Shown piece by piece: positions 45,452 to 55,311 of a stretch of DNA of 64,000 bases. How positions within the stretch are numbered: the stretch's first letter is position 1; each line of letters opens with the position of its first letter. The notes under the pieces were generated by a model. It saw nothing but the letters and a program-made list of their open reading frames with translations, did no database searches and had not been told where the DNA came from. Position numbers and translations under genes: made by a program. Origin of the DNA: Halomonas sp. (GTDB lineage: Bacteria; Pseudomonadota; Gammaproteobacteria; Pseudomonadales; Halomonadaceae); NCBI RefSeq assembly GCF_011050415.1, contig NZ_DRFS01000013.1, positions 1 to 64,000 on the forward strand, given 5' to 3'.

Positions 45452-46076
45452 GTTGAGTGCCGATGGGACAGGTCACGCCAGTGCCTTTTAACCCACAGTA
45501 GCCGTTTGGATTTTTATCAAGATACTGCTGATGATAACCCTCAGCGTAGTAGAACGTTTCCAACGGCTTAATTTCAGTAGTAATACGCCCTTTGCCAGCT
45601 TTATCAAGCGCCTGCTGAAAAGCAGCAGCGCTTTGCTCGACTGCACTAAGCTGCGCTTGGCTGGTGGTAAAGATCGCAGAGCGGTACTGGGAGCCAATAT
45701 CGTTACCCTGGCGATTACCCTGGGTAGGATCATGCTCTTCCCAAAATATCTGCAGCAGCGTTTCGATCGCCACTTGCTGGGGATCATAAACCACACGGAC
45801 GACTTCAGTGTGGCCAGTACGCCCTGTGCAAGTTTCTTCATAGGTAGGGTTGGGCGTTTGTCCACCCGCATAGCCAGCCGCCGTCACGTAGACCCCTGGA
45901 AGTTGCCAAAAAAGCCGCTCTACCCCCCAAAAGCAGCCCATCCCAAACACGATTTCTTCATATCCTTCCGGGAAAGGCGGATGCAGTGAGTGACCATTAA
46001 TTGTATGCACTGCACTAGTTTGTATGGGAGCCTCGCGTCCAGGCAATACTTTATTAGCACTCGAAAATAGCGACAT
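45441..46076 (-). CDS. msrA: Peptide methionine sulfoxide reductase MsrA
   Basis: A 211-residue MsrA with the nucleophile Cys48 in [32 protein letters not shown], and the resolving-Cys region near the end ([15 protein letters not shown]). The N-terminal [19 protein letters not shown] is typical of the longer enterobacterial-type enzyme. It repairs methionine-S-sulfoxide in proteins. It follows tamB by 12 bases and overlaps the cytochrome c' gene, so it belongs to the tamA-tamB-msrA-cytochrome unit. In E. coli msrA and tamA are neighbours but divergent. Confidence 0.94.
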   Translation of the reverse strand: MSLFSSANKVLPGREAPIQTSAVHTINGHSLHPPFPEGYEEIVFGMGCFWGVERLFWQLPGVYVTAAGYAGGQTPNPTYEETCTGRTGHTEVVRVVYDPQQVAIETLLQIFWEEHDPTQGNRQGNDIGSQYRSAIFTTSQAQLSAVEQSAAAFQQALDKAGKGRITTEIKPLETFYYAEGYHQQYLDKNPNGYCGLKGTGVTCPIGTQHAG

Positions 46077-46088
46077 ATCGCCCTCACT

Positions 46089-49000
46089 TTAACGCTGGTT
46101 AAGAATTACAGGATTGCCAGAGCGGGTAAACGTGTAGATTAAATCCACCGCTTGATTGGTTCCCGACACGGCTTGTACGTATAGGTTACGCCATAGCGTG
46201 TAGCGTAGTGTTAGTTCTGCAATGGGTGAGAAAATTCCCACCCCATAGCTGATCCGAATATCGTCGGTCAGTTGGCCACTAACAGCAACCTGACTCTCAT
46301 CGCCCGCCCCGGTCGTATCGAGTGTTAAATCGTCAATACCAAACGCTTGACCAATTGAGCCCACTGCGCCACCCGTGCGACCTAACGACATGCCAATTAA
46401 TGCGGTGGTTAAAGCACTATCGATACCGCCACCTGAGGCGTCCGGTGCACGACCACGTAACAGATAAGAAAGTGCGCTCGTTTCATTCATGGCAGGCTCA
46501 GAAAATATTGCTACATTTGGCTCTTGCGCACTACCTGACACCCTTAAGCCGGCAATCACCTCATCCTCAGTGATATCAGGGTTACGAATCGCCTCAAAAT
46601 CCAACGTAGGCAAATCGGGGGGGCCACTAAACAGCAGTTCCCCGCGGCGAATAAGTAGATCTTGACCAAATGCCTGGAAACGTCCGTTAACTAAGTTAAC
46701 ATCGCCAAACAGCTGAAGTGCCCCACCACTCTGACGGATTTCCAATGAGCCGCCCAGGCCAGACTCTAAACCATAGGCTGAGAACTGCATATCGCTACCG
46801 AGCGTTAAGGTGACTAGTACATCGAGCTCAATGCCAGCCGCCACAAGCTCATCGGACGTACTGGGGTCCTCACCGCTAACTGCTAAGCGCTGTACTTCGA
46901 TCGCTGCCTGACGGTCATCACGCTCGGTAATAATAATTTCATCACCGCTAGGCGTAATGGCCGAAGATGGCATGTCACCAATTTCAAGCCGTGCCCAGGG
47001 CAAATTAATATCGCCCCTCACTTGAAGCTGCTCTGGGGTAACGCGAACACGAATGTCAGGGGCCGCTTCTAACCGCCCAAATTGCGGCAAAACGATTAGT
47101 ATTGGCTCTTGAACAGCATTCAGGTCAACACCAATCCGCCAATCGTCACTGCTAGGCCAGTAGCCATCGCCGGTTATCACCAAACGCCCACGCTCTGCGG
47201 CCAAGTAACCGTCAATATCGCCTTGATCACCTTCGAAGGAAACGATCAACTCGCCACCTTGAACATCAACTGGAATATCAGGGCCATTGACACGAATGCC
47301 TCTTAATCCAAGCTGCCCCTGCAAATTAGGTTGCGTCGTAGTGCCACTAATTTGCACACTGCCGGTTAGGTCACCTTCCAGCCGATCCATCCCCACCATC
47401 ATAGGACGATAAGGCCGCAGCGAAACATCGTCTGCGCGCAGCTCACCTGTCAAGCCACCCTGACCGATGGGGTCATTAATGGATAGGGTTAGACCCAGCT
47501 CACCCGCCTCGGCAAGAGAGAGTACGATATTTGCATCAGCTTGGGCCTGATTGGCCTCGACCTGAGCATCCAAGTTGATTCGGGGGAGCTCAACTGGCTG
47601 ACCATAATCATTAACGGCGGTAATCGCCAGCTCGCTTAAAATACGGACGTCTGCCTGCCAGCGAGCACCACCCTGACGCCAGTTAGCTGCTAGATCGGCG
47701 GTAGTATCTCCTTCTAACTGCCACTCCTCTGGCAAAAAGGGCTCCAGCATTTCCATTGGCACTTCACGTAGCGTAAGCAACGCACTCCCCTGCTGAGCCG
47801 ACGCATTAATCGCCTCTTCAGAGCAGACAACCCCTCCCTCTTCACGACGTAGGCAGAATGGCGAAAGCCTCGCCTGTCCATCAGCAAGGTTGTAGCGTAA
47901 ATCCAAAGGCGCTTCGAGGCGGATACTTCCCGCCTCAGAATCAATTTCCAACGGTGTAATGCGTGCTTGATACAACTGATTTTCTTGATTTAGTCGGCCG
48001 TCCAAGGCAATCAATGCACGGCTTAATACCGCGTTCTCCTGCCCCTGAGCCGTTAGCTCTAGCTGATGTTGGGAAAGACGGCCAGATAGATTGGCATTGA
48101 CTTGGGATAGTGATTGGCCACCCGCCATAACGTTTTGCAACGCAAGCTGCACATCAAGAACAGGGTCATCAAGACCGCGTACATCGGCATCAAGTTCGAG
48201 CCGTTCAACACGATTTTCCGCAAAGCGCAGCCCATCCCCTCTTAAGTTGGCGAGTAGTTGAGGCTGGCTAAAGCTACCGCTCGCCCGCAGAGTGCCGACT
48301 AATGTTCCCGCAAGGTCAGGTGAAAGCGTTTGTAATTGTCGTAATGCGATATCCGCATTAAGCGACATGGCTTGCTCGCTGATTTGCCCCGCCGCTTCGA
48401 GGCGATTATTCCCTTGGGTGAACAGCAGTTGGTCGATATCAATTTCCAAGTTGCTGTTAGCTTCAAAAGCGGCCTGTAGCGTAAGCGGGTAGTCACGCAA
48501 TTCACCGTCGATAGCCAAGGCAGGTACACTAATTGCCCACTGATCTTCTAGCTGGCGAACTGAGAGCTCAATATCGCCATTGAGATTACCCTCCAACTGA
48601 TCAACAAAATGCGCCGGATCAAACTGATCCAAACGAATAGTCGCATTGACTTGTAGCGGTGATAACCAATTAATGCTGCCTTCACTGCGCAGTGTGCTTT
48701 CTCCCACGGCGAGCGTGAGAGGTTGCCAGCTAAAATGCTCAAAATCACCTTCGCCGCTGACACCTACTTCAGTACGCGGCAGGCTTGGGCCTTCGACAAT
48801 AAAAGCAAGCTGTGCACGGTAGTCGCTGAGACTTCCGGTCACCTGAAGGTCTAAATTATCAACAACATACGCGTCCGCAGAGGCATCTTCACCCTCGCCG
48901 TTACTATCTGTCGCTTCGACAGGCAACGGCCACTGCACTTGTTCGCTCTGCACCTGCAATTGAAAAGGCAGTGTAGGGGATAACGCATCCACTTCTCCAT

Positions 49001-50135
49001 TTATCGAAGCGCTCACTGTGCCGGTGGCTTCAAGCTGCACCATCAGCGCATCGAGTGGGCCGGCAAGTTCCAATACCAGGGTTTCACTGCTATTTTCAGC
49101 AAACAGCTCAGGCGCTCGATTATGCAGAAACAGTTCAGTGCTTAACCGAGCTTCTAAAGGATAATTACCACTTAAGACGACCGTCGCCGTGAGTTCAGCC
49201 TCTGCGTCTGGCGTAACCACCACTAGCTGCGTTATCTCAACCCGATCCCCCTCGCTAAAGAGCCCTAGTTGAAGTCGCTCAACGTGATATTCAAAGACAC
49301 CCTCAAGACGAAAATCATTAACCGTAAACTCAGGTATCTGGATATCTACTGGCAGATTTATTTCAGGTAATACAAGTTGCTCACGCGCCTCTAGGCTCTC
49401 GTTAGCAGATGAGGCTGCAAGCATTGCTTCTTGTTGAGGCTGCTGGAGCAATATCGCGGCGTCAATAGCTTCGGCATAGAGCGGTGTTTCAATCTCTTGC
49501 GTTAGCTGAACACCTGGCGATGGCGGCAAGTACACGCGGGGTTGCTCTAAGTGCGTTGGTGCTAAACGTACTTGGCTTCCTTCAGCAACGGCCGCTGAAT
49601 TTAATGATTGCCAATAAACTTCGGTACCGTTGGCTAAACGCAGATTAACATCGTCAAGTTGGAGTGAGCGTAACTCAATTGGGAAAGGAAAGCGGATAGA
49701 GAGCGGTGAACTCTCTTCGGCAGGTAGCTGTTCTTCGCCAGCTGACCCTAGTCGAATGTCAGCCCCCACGACGCGTAAGGTGCCGATACACAAACGCCCA
49801 GAGAGTACGCAGTCATCGGCCCACGCCAATTCAAATTCATCAATGGCTACACGGGTTGATCCCACCTGAAGTTGAAACTCTTCAAGCAGAATGTGATCCA
49901 GCAGCCCCCCTTGGTGATGCGTATAGGAGAAGAAGTCCCGCTGCTCACCTTGAGAGAGCAACACGCCCGTTCCCCAAGGTGATAACGCCACCCCAATAAT
50001 TAAAGCAACAACGCCAAATAACCAGATAGGCAGCACGATGGCGATGCGTATCAAACTCCAGAGCAACAGCCAGACGCGATACTTGGGAGACAGTACTTGG
50101 CGTTTTTCAGACGTAGATGTTTCAACCTGTGACAA
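46089..50135 (-). CDS. tamB: Translocation and assembly module protein TamB
   Basis: A 1348-residue AsmA/DUF490 protein, of normal length. One N-terminal membrane helix (about 28-52) anchors it in the inner membrane; the rest is a long beta-taco spanning the periplasm, ending in the conserved C-terminal DUF490 region (FSAYGLESGLGGSLEIRQ, RGELLFSGPPDLPTLDFEA, and the amphipathic end LWRNLYVQAVSG). It works with TamA in outer-membrane protein assembly and, in recent work, phospholipid transport. Begins 9 bases after tamA stops. Confidence 0.93.
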   Translation of the reverse strand: MSQVETSTSEKRQVLSPKYRVWLLLWSLIRIAIVLPIWLFGVVALIIGVALSPWGTGVLLSQGEQRDFFSYTHHQGGLLDHILLEEFQLQVGSTRVAIDEFELAWADDCVLSGRLCIGTLRVVGADIRLGSAGEEQLPAEESSPLSIRFPFPIELRSLQLDDVNLRLANGTEVYWQSLNSAAVAEGSQVRLAPTHLEQPRVYLPPSPGVQLTQEIETPLYAEAIDAAILLQQPQQEAMLAASSANESLEAREQLVLPEINLPVDIQIPEFTVNDFRLEGVFEYHVERLQLGLFSEGDRVEITQLVVVTPDAEAELTATVVLSGNYPLEARLSTELFLHNRAPELFAENSSETLVLELAGPLDALMVQLEATGTVSASINGEVDALSPTLPFQLQVQSEQVQWPLPVEATDSNGEGEDASADAYVVDNLDLQVTGSLSDYRAQLAFIVEGPSLPRTEVGVSGEGDFEHFSWQPLTLAVGESTLRSEGSINWLSPLQVNATIRLDQFDPAHFVDQLEGNLNGDIELSVRQLEDQWAISVPALAIDGELRDYPLTLQAAFEANSNLEIDIDQLLFTQGNNRLEAAGQISEQAMSLNADIALRQLQTLSPDLAGTLVGTLRASGSFSQPQLLANLRGDGLRFAENRVERLELDADVRGLDDPVLDVQLALQNVMAGGQSLSQVNANLSGRLSQHQLELTAQGQENAVLSRALIALDGRLNQENQLYQARITPLEIDSEAGSIRLEAPLDLRYNLADGQARLSPFCLRREEGGVVCSEEAINASAQQGSALLTLREVPMEMLEPFLPEEWQLEGDTTADLAANWRQGGARWQADVRILSELAITAVNDYGQPVELPRINLDAQVEANQAQADANIVLSLAEAGELGLTLSINDPIGQGGLTGELRADDVSLRPYRPMMVGMDRLEGDLTGSVQISGTTTQPNLQGQLGLRGIRVNGPDIPVDVQGGELIVSFEGDQGDIDGYLAAERGRLVITGDGYWPSSDDWRIGVDLNAVQEPILIVLPQFGRLEAAPDIRVRVTPEQLQVRGDINLPWARLEIGDMPSSAITPSGDEIIITERDDRQAAIEVQRLAVSGEDPSTSDELVAAGIELDVLVTLTLGSDMQFSAYGLESGLGGSLEIRQSGGALQLFGDVNLVNGRFQAFGQDLLIRRGELLFSGPPDLPTLDFEAIRNPDITEDEVIAGLRVSGSAQEPNVAIFSEPAMNETSALSYLLRGRAPDASGGGIDSALTTALIGMSLGRTGGAVGSIGQAFGIDDLTLDTTGAGDESQVAVSGQLTDDIRISYGVGIFSPIAELTLRYTLWRNLYVQAVSGTNQAVDLIYTFTRSGNPVILNQR

Positions 50136-50144
50136 GTCTATCTC

Positions 50145-51998
50145 CTAAAATTCCGGCCCGATGGAAAAGTGCAAACGCCAATCGTCTTCATGATCAAAGG
50201 GGTGTGCAACGTCGAAGCGGATGGGTCCGACCGGCGAGATCCAACGCACCCCGGCGCCGGCGCCTGTCTTCAAGTCATTGGGGCCCCAGTTATCAAATGC
50301 ATCACCAGTGTCAACAAAGGTGGCGCCCCACCAGTCGCCGCTAACGCGGCGCTGATACTCTAGGGTCGATGTGAGCATCTGCTGGCCGCCGCGAAGCCGT
50401 CCTTGCTCGTTACGGGGTGAAAGACTTTCATAAGAGTAACCACGCACACTGCGGTCGCCGCCAGCGAAAAAGCGTAATGAAGGCGGTAGTTTGTCAAAGT
50501 CATCTGTTTCGATAGCACCCAGGCTGAGCCGTGCCAAGAAGCGGTTATCATTGCCGATGGTGCGTATCCATTCGGTATCCCCTGTCAATCGCGCAAACTG
50601 GGCATCAGAGCCCCAGGCGGTGTCCGAGTACTCTACCGAAAGCTGCTGCCTGTCACCCCACAAAGGAAAACGCTGTGGCCGTGTTCGCGTGCGCGACCAC
50701 TGCACCCCAGGATAGAGCAGCCATACTTGATCTGCGTCGCCGCCCTGCTCAAAATCTACGTAGCTTGTACGTAGGTACAGGGACTGAACCCAATCGTTGT
50801 CAAACTGCCACCGGCGCGCCACCTCAACGGTTGCTTCCAACAGCTCGGTATCATTGTCATCTAGGTTGCGAACGCCATATTGCAGGCGATAGCTATCACG
50901 AAGGGGGTCTTCTAAGGGAAGGTTATATACCCCGGTAAAACGCTGTTCTGGGGCGGACAAATACAGGTCATGATTAAGGCTGTGACCATATTGATTGATC
51001 CACGGCTGCTGCCAGCCAAAACGCAAGCGTGGACCTACATCGGTTGCATAGCCGATACCCACTTCAAATTGATGGCGGTCGGCAGGCTCTACATTCACAT
51101 CAATGGGTAGCCGCGTGTTATCGGGATTAGTAATACTTAATGCGCTAGACAAAGCGGCCATACTGACACGGGGGCGTTCAGGTTGTGAGGCAGTCGCCTC
51201 ACTCCACCATGCATCTCCACCACCAGGAGGCGCGATAACCAACTCTTGAGCAGTCTCAAGACGTGGGCGCACAGAAACCGAGCTAAACCACCCGGTTTCA
51301 CTAAGGCGTTGGTTGTAGCGGGCCAGATCCTCCGCCAAGTAGGGATCACCCGCTTCAAATGGCTGAATACGGCGTAAACGGTCTAGTTCAATATGGCTAC
51401 CGGTAATAAAGCTTCTACCAAACTGGTAGCGAGGCCCACTATTGAAATCCATATAAAGGCGGGCGCTTTGTAGATAGGGGCGAACTTCCATACGTCGGTC
51501 AGTAAAGCCCCAGTCAAAGTAACCTCGCTCAATGGCCAGCCCAGTAAATTGGCTACGCAACCGATCCCAAGGAGCGTGTCGTAATACGTCCCCCTCTTTT
51601 AGCGGGAAAGCATCTAAGGCATCCTGAAAAGGCTCATCATCACGTGCATCACCTTCCACATTGATTGAGAGCGTTTCAATTTTTACTTGAGGGCCAGGGT
51701 CAATTTCAAGCCATACCCTGTTCGCAGTGGCACGCTCAAGCGTGATATCTGGCTCGTAATAACCAAATACCCGCATGGCTTCCTGCGTACGGCGACGAAC
51801 CTCACCTTCTAATCTTACTTCGGTATATTGTTCTACATCAACATTCTGCAGGTAGGCTTGTATGTTGCGTTCTACCGCACCCGGGACGCCGGTGATAGTG
51901 GCATCAACCGCAAATGCTCCAGATGACACACAAAACAGCGGTAGCGCGATGCAACATGCGCGTCCAGTGGCTGAAGTCCATCGCCGTTGTCTTCCCAT
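50145..51998 (-). CDS. tamA: Translocation and assembly module protein TamA
   Basis: A 617-residue Omp85-family protein. A signal peptide (about 1-30) precedes three POTRA domains (about 32-270) and a 16-strand barrel (about 290-617). The family lid-loop motif shows as FFAGGDRSVRGYSYESL, and the barrel ends IRFDVAHPFDHEDDWRLHFSIGPEF with terminal Phe. An insertion in the third POTRA (about 262-285, GGGDAWWSEATASQPE) makes it slightly longer than E. coli TamA. First gene of the tamA-tamB-msrA unit. Confidence 0.92.
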   Translation of the reverse strand: MGRQRRWTSATGRACCIALPLFCVSSGAFAVDATITGVPGAVERNIQAYLQNVDVEQYTEVRLEGEVRRRTQEAMRVFGYYEPDITLERATANRVWLEIDPGPQVKIETLSINVEGDARDDEPFQDALDAFPLKEGDVLRHAPWDRLRSQFTGLAIERGYFDWGFTDRRMEVRPYLQSARLYMDFNSGPRYQFGRSFITGSHIELDRLRRIQPFEAGDPYLAEDLARYNQRLSETGWFSSVSVRPRLETAQELVIAPPGGGDAWWSEATASQPERPRVSMAALSSALSITNPDNTRLPIDVNVEPADRHQFEVGIGYATDVGPRLRFGWQQPWINQYGHSLNHDLYLSAPEQRFTGVYNLPLEDPLRDSYRLQYGVRNLDDNDTELLEATVEVARRWQFDNDWVQSLYLRTSYVDFEQGGDADQVWLLYPGVQWSRTRTRPQRFPLWGDRQQLSVEYSDTAWGSDAQFARLTGDTEWIRTIGNDNRFLARLSLGAIETDDFDKLPPSLRFFAGGDRSVRGYSYESLSPRNEQGRLRGGQQMLTSTLEYQRRVSGDWWGATFVDTGDAFDNWGPNDLKTGAGAGVRWISPVGPIRFDVAHPFDHEDDWRLHFSIGPEF

Positions 51999-52141
51999 AC
52001 ATTTTTTTCCTAAACTAAATCAGCGGCTTCATCGCACTATTGATAGGCGGACTATCTGTTTATTGATGGTCTAGCTGTTTATTAATGTGTAACCCATAAA
52101 CGCCCTGCTTACTTTTCGTCATTGAGATTGAAAGGGTTCGC

Positions 52142-52963
52142 TCAACGAAGCATTTCTAGTTGAGCACTGAAAGCTAGTTGGGCTTGGCGAACTTGGCGAA
52201 CATCGCTCTCTAGCGTATTTAGGCGCTGGGTCCATGTTTGTTCAAGGGCATCCAATGCTGCCTGATCGAGAGGCGCTTCTGCCTCTGTCAGCGATACTTC
52301 TAACGTTTCCAAACGCTCTGCCATAGCTTCTCGCTGGGCGGCTAATTGCTCCTCCCACGTACTGCTAACACTAGCGATTTGAGACTCCAGCGAGGCCAAA
52401 CGCTGATCGGTAAGCTGCTCTAAATGATCAACTTCCTCCATTAAATTACGACGCCCCGAGGTTCCTGCTTGCTCAAGTGAATCTAACGATTCGCGCAGGG
52501 CGGCTAATTGACGGTCACGTGACTCTGCCTGCTCTCTAAGCTGCGCTAACTGTCTAAGCAAAGCATTCATAGAATCACTGGTTGCGGCTTCCTCGTTGGT
52601 CGAAAGCGCGCCATATAACTCCTCGCGGGTATCTAGCAACGAAATAGCCAATTGTTCTTGCTCTTGAAAAAGCGTTGCCATCTGAGCTTGTACAAAGGTT
52701 ATCGTATCTTGTACATCAGTGTCACCCGAGTCGAGTCGAGCGTGAACGTTGGAGACTTCCCCGCTTACACGCTGCAGCTCATCTAACAATCGTTCACGCT
52801 CGTACCAAAGTCCAGCCGCCGCCGCAGCTAGCAGCCCAATTATTAGCATCATGAATAACCAAAGCGGCCATAATTTCGGGCCTTTTCGGTATCGCAGGTG
52901 CTGAGCCGTCAAGCTTTGATCCACATCGGGCACAATGCGAGAGGAGGCGGTGGAATCTGGCAT
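52142..52963 (-). CDS. Coiled-coil membrane protein of unknown function
   Basis: A 273-residue protein: a cytoplasmic start, one membrane helix (about 32-53, WPLWLFMMLIIGLLAAAAAG), then about 200 residues of predicted coiled coil rich in Leu, Glu, Gln and Ala, presumably periplasmic. No catalytic motif or known domain is recognised. The layout recalls HemX/TolA-like spacers, but no homology is claimed. It begins 9 bases after the UDP-glucose-dehydrogenase homologue ends, so it is third in a galU operon; an envelope or polysaccharide role is inferred. Confidence 0.75.
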   Translation of the reverse strand: MPDSTASSRIVPDVDQSLTAQHLRYRKGPKLWPLWLFMMLIIGLLAAAAAGLWYERERLLDELQRVSGEVSNVHARLDSGDTDVQDTITFVQAQMATLFQEQEQLAISLLDTREELYGALSTNEEAATSDSMNALLRQLAQLREQAESRDRQLAALRESLDSLEQAGTSGRRNLMEEVDHLEQLTDQRLASLESQIASVSSTWEEQLAAQREAMAERLETLEVSLTEAEAPLDQAALDALEQTWTQRLNTLESDVRQVRQAQLAFSAQLEMLR

Positions 52964-52972
52964 GACATTTCC

Positions 52973-54265
52973 TCAAAGAGTCTTCGGGTCGGCACGACGG
53001 CCTATACCTCGATACATTAATCCACTGCTGGCAACAAACTCGGGGTCATAAATATTGCGCCCATCCAATACTAACTTACCCTTTAGTAACGAAGCGAGCC
53101 GATGCCAGTCAGGGTTCCAATACGTCTTCCATTCAGTAACCAGCATTAACACGTCAGCGCCCTCACATGCCTGGTAAGGATCATGAGAAAAGGTGCGCAA
53201 ATCGTCCCGCTCGCCCACAACGGCGTGAAGCGCTGGAATAGCCGCCGGATCATGCAATTGCACCTTAACACCCTGTGCCCAGAGCGCCTCTAGGAGTATT
53301 AACACCGGGGCATGATCGATACGCGCAGTGCCTGGTTTGAAGGCAGCGCCCCAAATGGCCACGGTTTTACCACTGAGCTCGCCGGCAAAATGGGACCACA
53401 GCTTACGAAACAGCGTCTCTTTTTTCTGTTCGTTGATATCCATGACCTGCTCAAGCAGCGCAGAGTAGCGTCCACTTTTTAACTGCACATCAGCTAAACG
53501 CATCAAGTCACGGGAAAAATTAGGCCCACCGAACCCACATCCCGGGTACAAATATTCAAAACCAATGCGTGAATCCGCCCCCATTCCTTGGCGGACATGT
53601 TCAACATCAACCCCTAGCGTATCAGCCAAACCCGCAATTTCATTCATATAGCTGATGCGTGTCGCCAGCATGCCGTTAATCGCTAGCTTGGTTAATTCCG
53701 CTGCTCGCCGCGGCATGCATTGAAAAACTTCGCTGCGCCGATTAAAAGCACGCAAAAGCTCTCTTACCACCTGCTCTCCCGTGGCATCGTCGCAACCTAA
53801 TAACCTTCGTGTTGGTCGAGTAAACGATTCCCATGCACGCCCCTCTTCCAGCGTATCAGGAAGGGCAACGCTGGTGTGCTGAGGGCCCATCAGCGTATGC
53901 AAGCGTTCCGTCTCACCCACAGGGAAGGTGGAATTATTCACCAACACAATACCGTGCTGATCCGCTAACAGAGGGTTCTCAACCAAGACACTGGCCGCTA
54001 TGCGTTGTGCCGGCGATAACGCTAACCAAATCACATTAGGCACAATGGCGTCATCAATCCGCTCAATGACCTGAAGCGTACCTTCTGCCATCCCCTGTTC
54101 TAGATGATCCATCAAGTGGGGTTCGCTGCGTAACCAATCCACCTGTGAAAGCGCCGTCCAGGGCGCGTCGGCATGCGGCAACCACTGAACTTGGTGGCCT
54201 ACCCAAGCTAATGCAGCAGCGGCTGTTGCTGCGCTTAATTCGCTACCGTAAAGTAACACCCGCAT
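52973..54265 (-). CDS. UDP-glucose 6-dehydrogenase homologue lacking the catalytic Cys
   Basis: A 430-residue protein clearly of the UDP-glucose/GDP-mannose dehydrogenase family: LTKLAINGMLATRISYMNEIA, GADSRIGFEYLYPGCGFGG, VAIWGAAFKPGTARIDHAPV. However key motifs are changed. The catalytic GGSCFPKD reads GGPNFSRD (Asn249 for Cys), the N-terminal NAD loop GxGxxG reads YGSELSAAT (7-13), and NPEFLREG reads LPDTLEEG. It therefore probably cannot oxidise UDP-glucose. It lies 3 bases after galU, whose product makes UDP-glucose, and before a coiled-coil membrane protein. A nucleotide-sugar-binding regulator or a decayed enzyme are both possible; the frame is intact. Confidence 0.85.
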   Translation of the reverse strand: MRVLLYGSELSAATAAAALAWVGHQVQWLPHADAPWTALSQVDWLRSEPHLMDHLEQGMAEGTLQVIERIDDAIVPNVIWLALSPAQRIAASVLVENPLLADQHGIVLVNNSTFPVGETERLHTLMGPQHTSVALPDTLEEGRAWESFTRPTRRLLGCDDATGEQVVRELLRAFNRRSEVFQCMPRRAAELTKLAINGMLATRISYMNEIAGLADTLGVDVEHVRQGMGADSRIGFEYLYPGCGFGGPNFSRDLMRLADVQLKSGRYSALLEQVMDINEQKKETLFRKLWSHFAGELSGKTVAIWGAAFKPGTARIDHAPVLILLEALWAQGVKVQLHDPAAIPALHAVVGERDDLRTFSHDPYQACEGADVLMLVTEWKTYWNPDWHRLASLLKGKLVLDGRNIYDPEFVASSGLMYRGIGRRADPKTL

Positions 54266-54268
54266 GGG

Positions 54269-55159
54269 TTACACCCCTTGATAGTAACGTGACAGCAGAG
54301 CTTGGAAAGCTTCTCCAAACTCAGAATGACGGCGAGCAAAAGCTAACGTAGCTTCCAAGTAGCCCAGTGGATGCCCACAATCGTACGTCGCTCCTTGCAT
54401 ACAATAAGCCTGAACGCCCGATTGCTCGCGCAGCGTTTCCAATGCGTCAGTCAACTGTATTTCGCCACCGGCACCGGGTGCGGTTGATTCAAGAATTGAA
54501 AAAATACTGCCTGGCAATGCATACCGGCCAATGACCGCTAGATTCGAGGGTGCCGCTTCACGCGTTGGTTTCTCTACCATACCGGACAGCTCCGCTGACT
54601 CTTCAGGCGCTGGTGCCTCACCAGAAGGCGCCACGATGCCGTATTTCACTACGTTTTCCCAGTCCACTGCTTCCACCATTAGCTGTGCGGTCTTGTGCTT
54701 ATCAAAGGCTGTTAACATGCCGACTAAGTCAGATGTTTGGTTGGCGCTATTATCTACCAGCACATCGGGCAACAGCACCGCGAAAGGTTCGCCATCACCA
54801 ATAATTGGGCGCGCGCAAAGTACTGCATGCCCTAACCCTAACGGCTTCCCCTGGCGGATACTGATAATACTGACATCGTCCGGTACCAAATTACGCAGCA
54901 TCGCGAGGAGCTCATGCTTACCTTTTGCTTCTAGGCTATCCTCAAGCTCCGCATTAGTATCAAAGTGGTTTTCTATTGCACTTTTATGGCTACTGGTGAC
55001 CAAAACAATTTCACGGATCCCGGCGGCAATCGCCTCTTCGACCACATATTGAATCACTGGCCGATCAACAATCGTAATCATCTCCTTAGGAATAGCCTTA
55101 GAAGCTGGTAAGCAGCGAGTGCCAAATCCAGCGACGGGGAGTACGGCTTTGCGAATCAT
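54269..55159 (-). CDS. galU: UTP-glucose-1-phosphate uridylyltransferase
   Basis: A 296-residue nucleotidyltransferase with the GalU signature AVLPVAGFGTRCLPASKAIPKEM, the metal-binding LLPDVLVD region and MVEKPTREAAPSNLAVIGRY. It makes UDP-glucose for capsule, lipopolysaccharide and trehalose pathways. First gene of a three-gene unit with the dehydrogenase homologue and the coiled-coil protein. No truncation or odd residue is seen. Confidence 0.95.
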   Translation of the reverse strand: MIRKAVLPVAGFGTRCLPASKAIPKEMITIVDRPVIQYVVEEAIAAGIREIVLVTSSHKSAIENHFDTNAELEDSLEAKGKHELLAMLRNLVPDDVSIISIRQGKPLGLGHAVLCARPIIGDGEPFAVLLPDVLVDNSANQTSDLVGMLTAFDKHKTAQLMVEAVDWENVVKYGIVAPSGEAPAPEESAELSGMVEKPTREAAPSNLAVIGRYALPGSIFSILESTAPGAGGEIQLTDALETLREQSGVQAYCMQGATYDCGHPLGYLEATLAFARRHSEFGEAFQALLSRYYQGV

Positions 55160-55311
55160 ACAGAGGTCCTTTTCATGCGTTCCGACACAGGAGTGGTTAG
55201 AATGTCCATAATACTACCTCGCTAATGGACGATTACGAGTGCTAATAGCCAATTACCAGTCATTTGGCTTACCCCATTCGCTCAATGCTCAATGAAAACG
55301 GGAGTAACAAT

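Noticed and set aside
54531-55052. 173-aa open frame on the + strand
   Set aside because: Antisense to galU, which is unmistakable; composition is Ser/Thr-rich without any domain.
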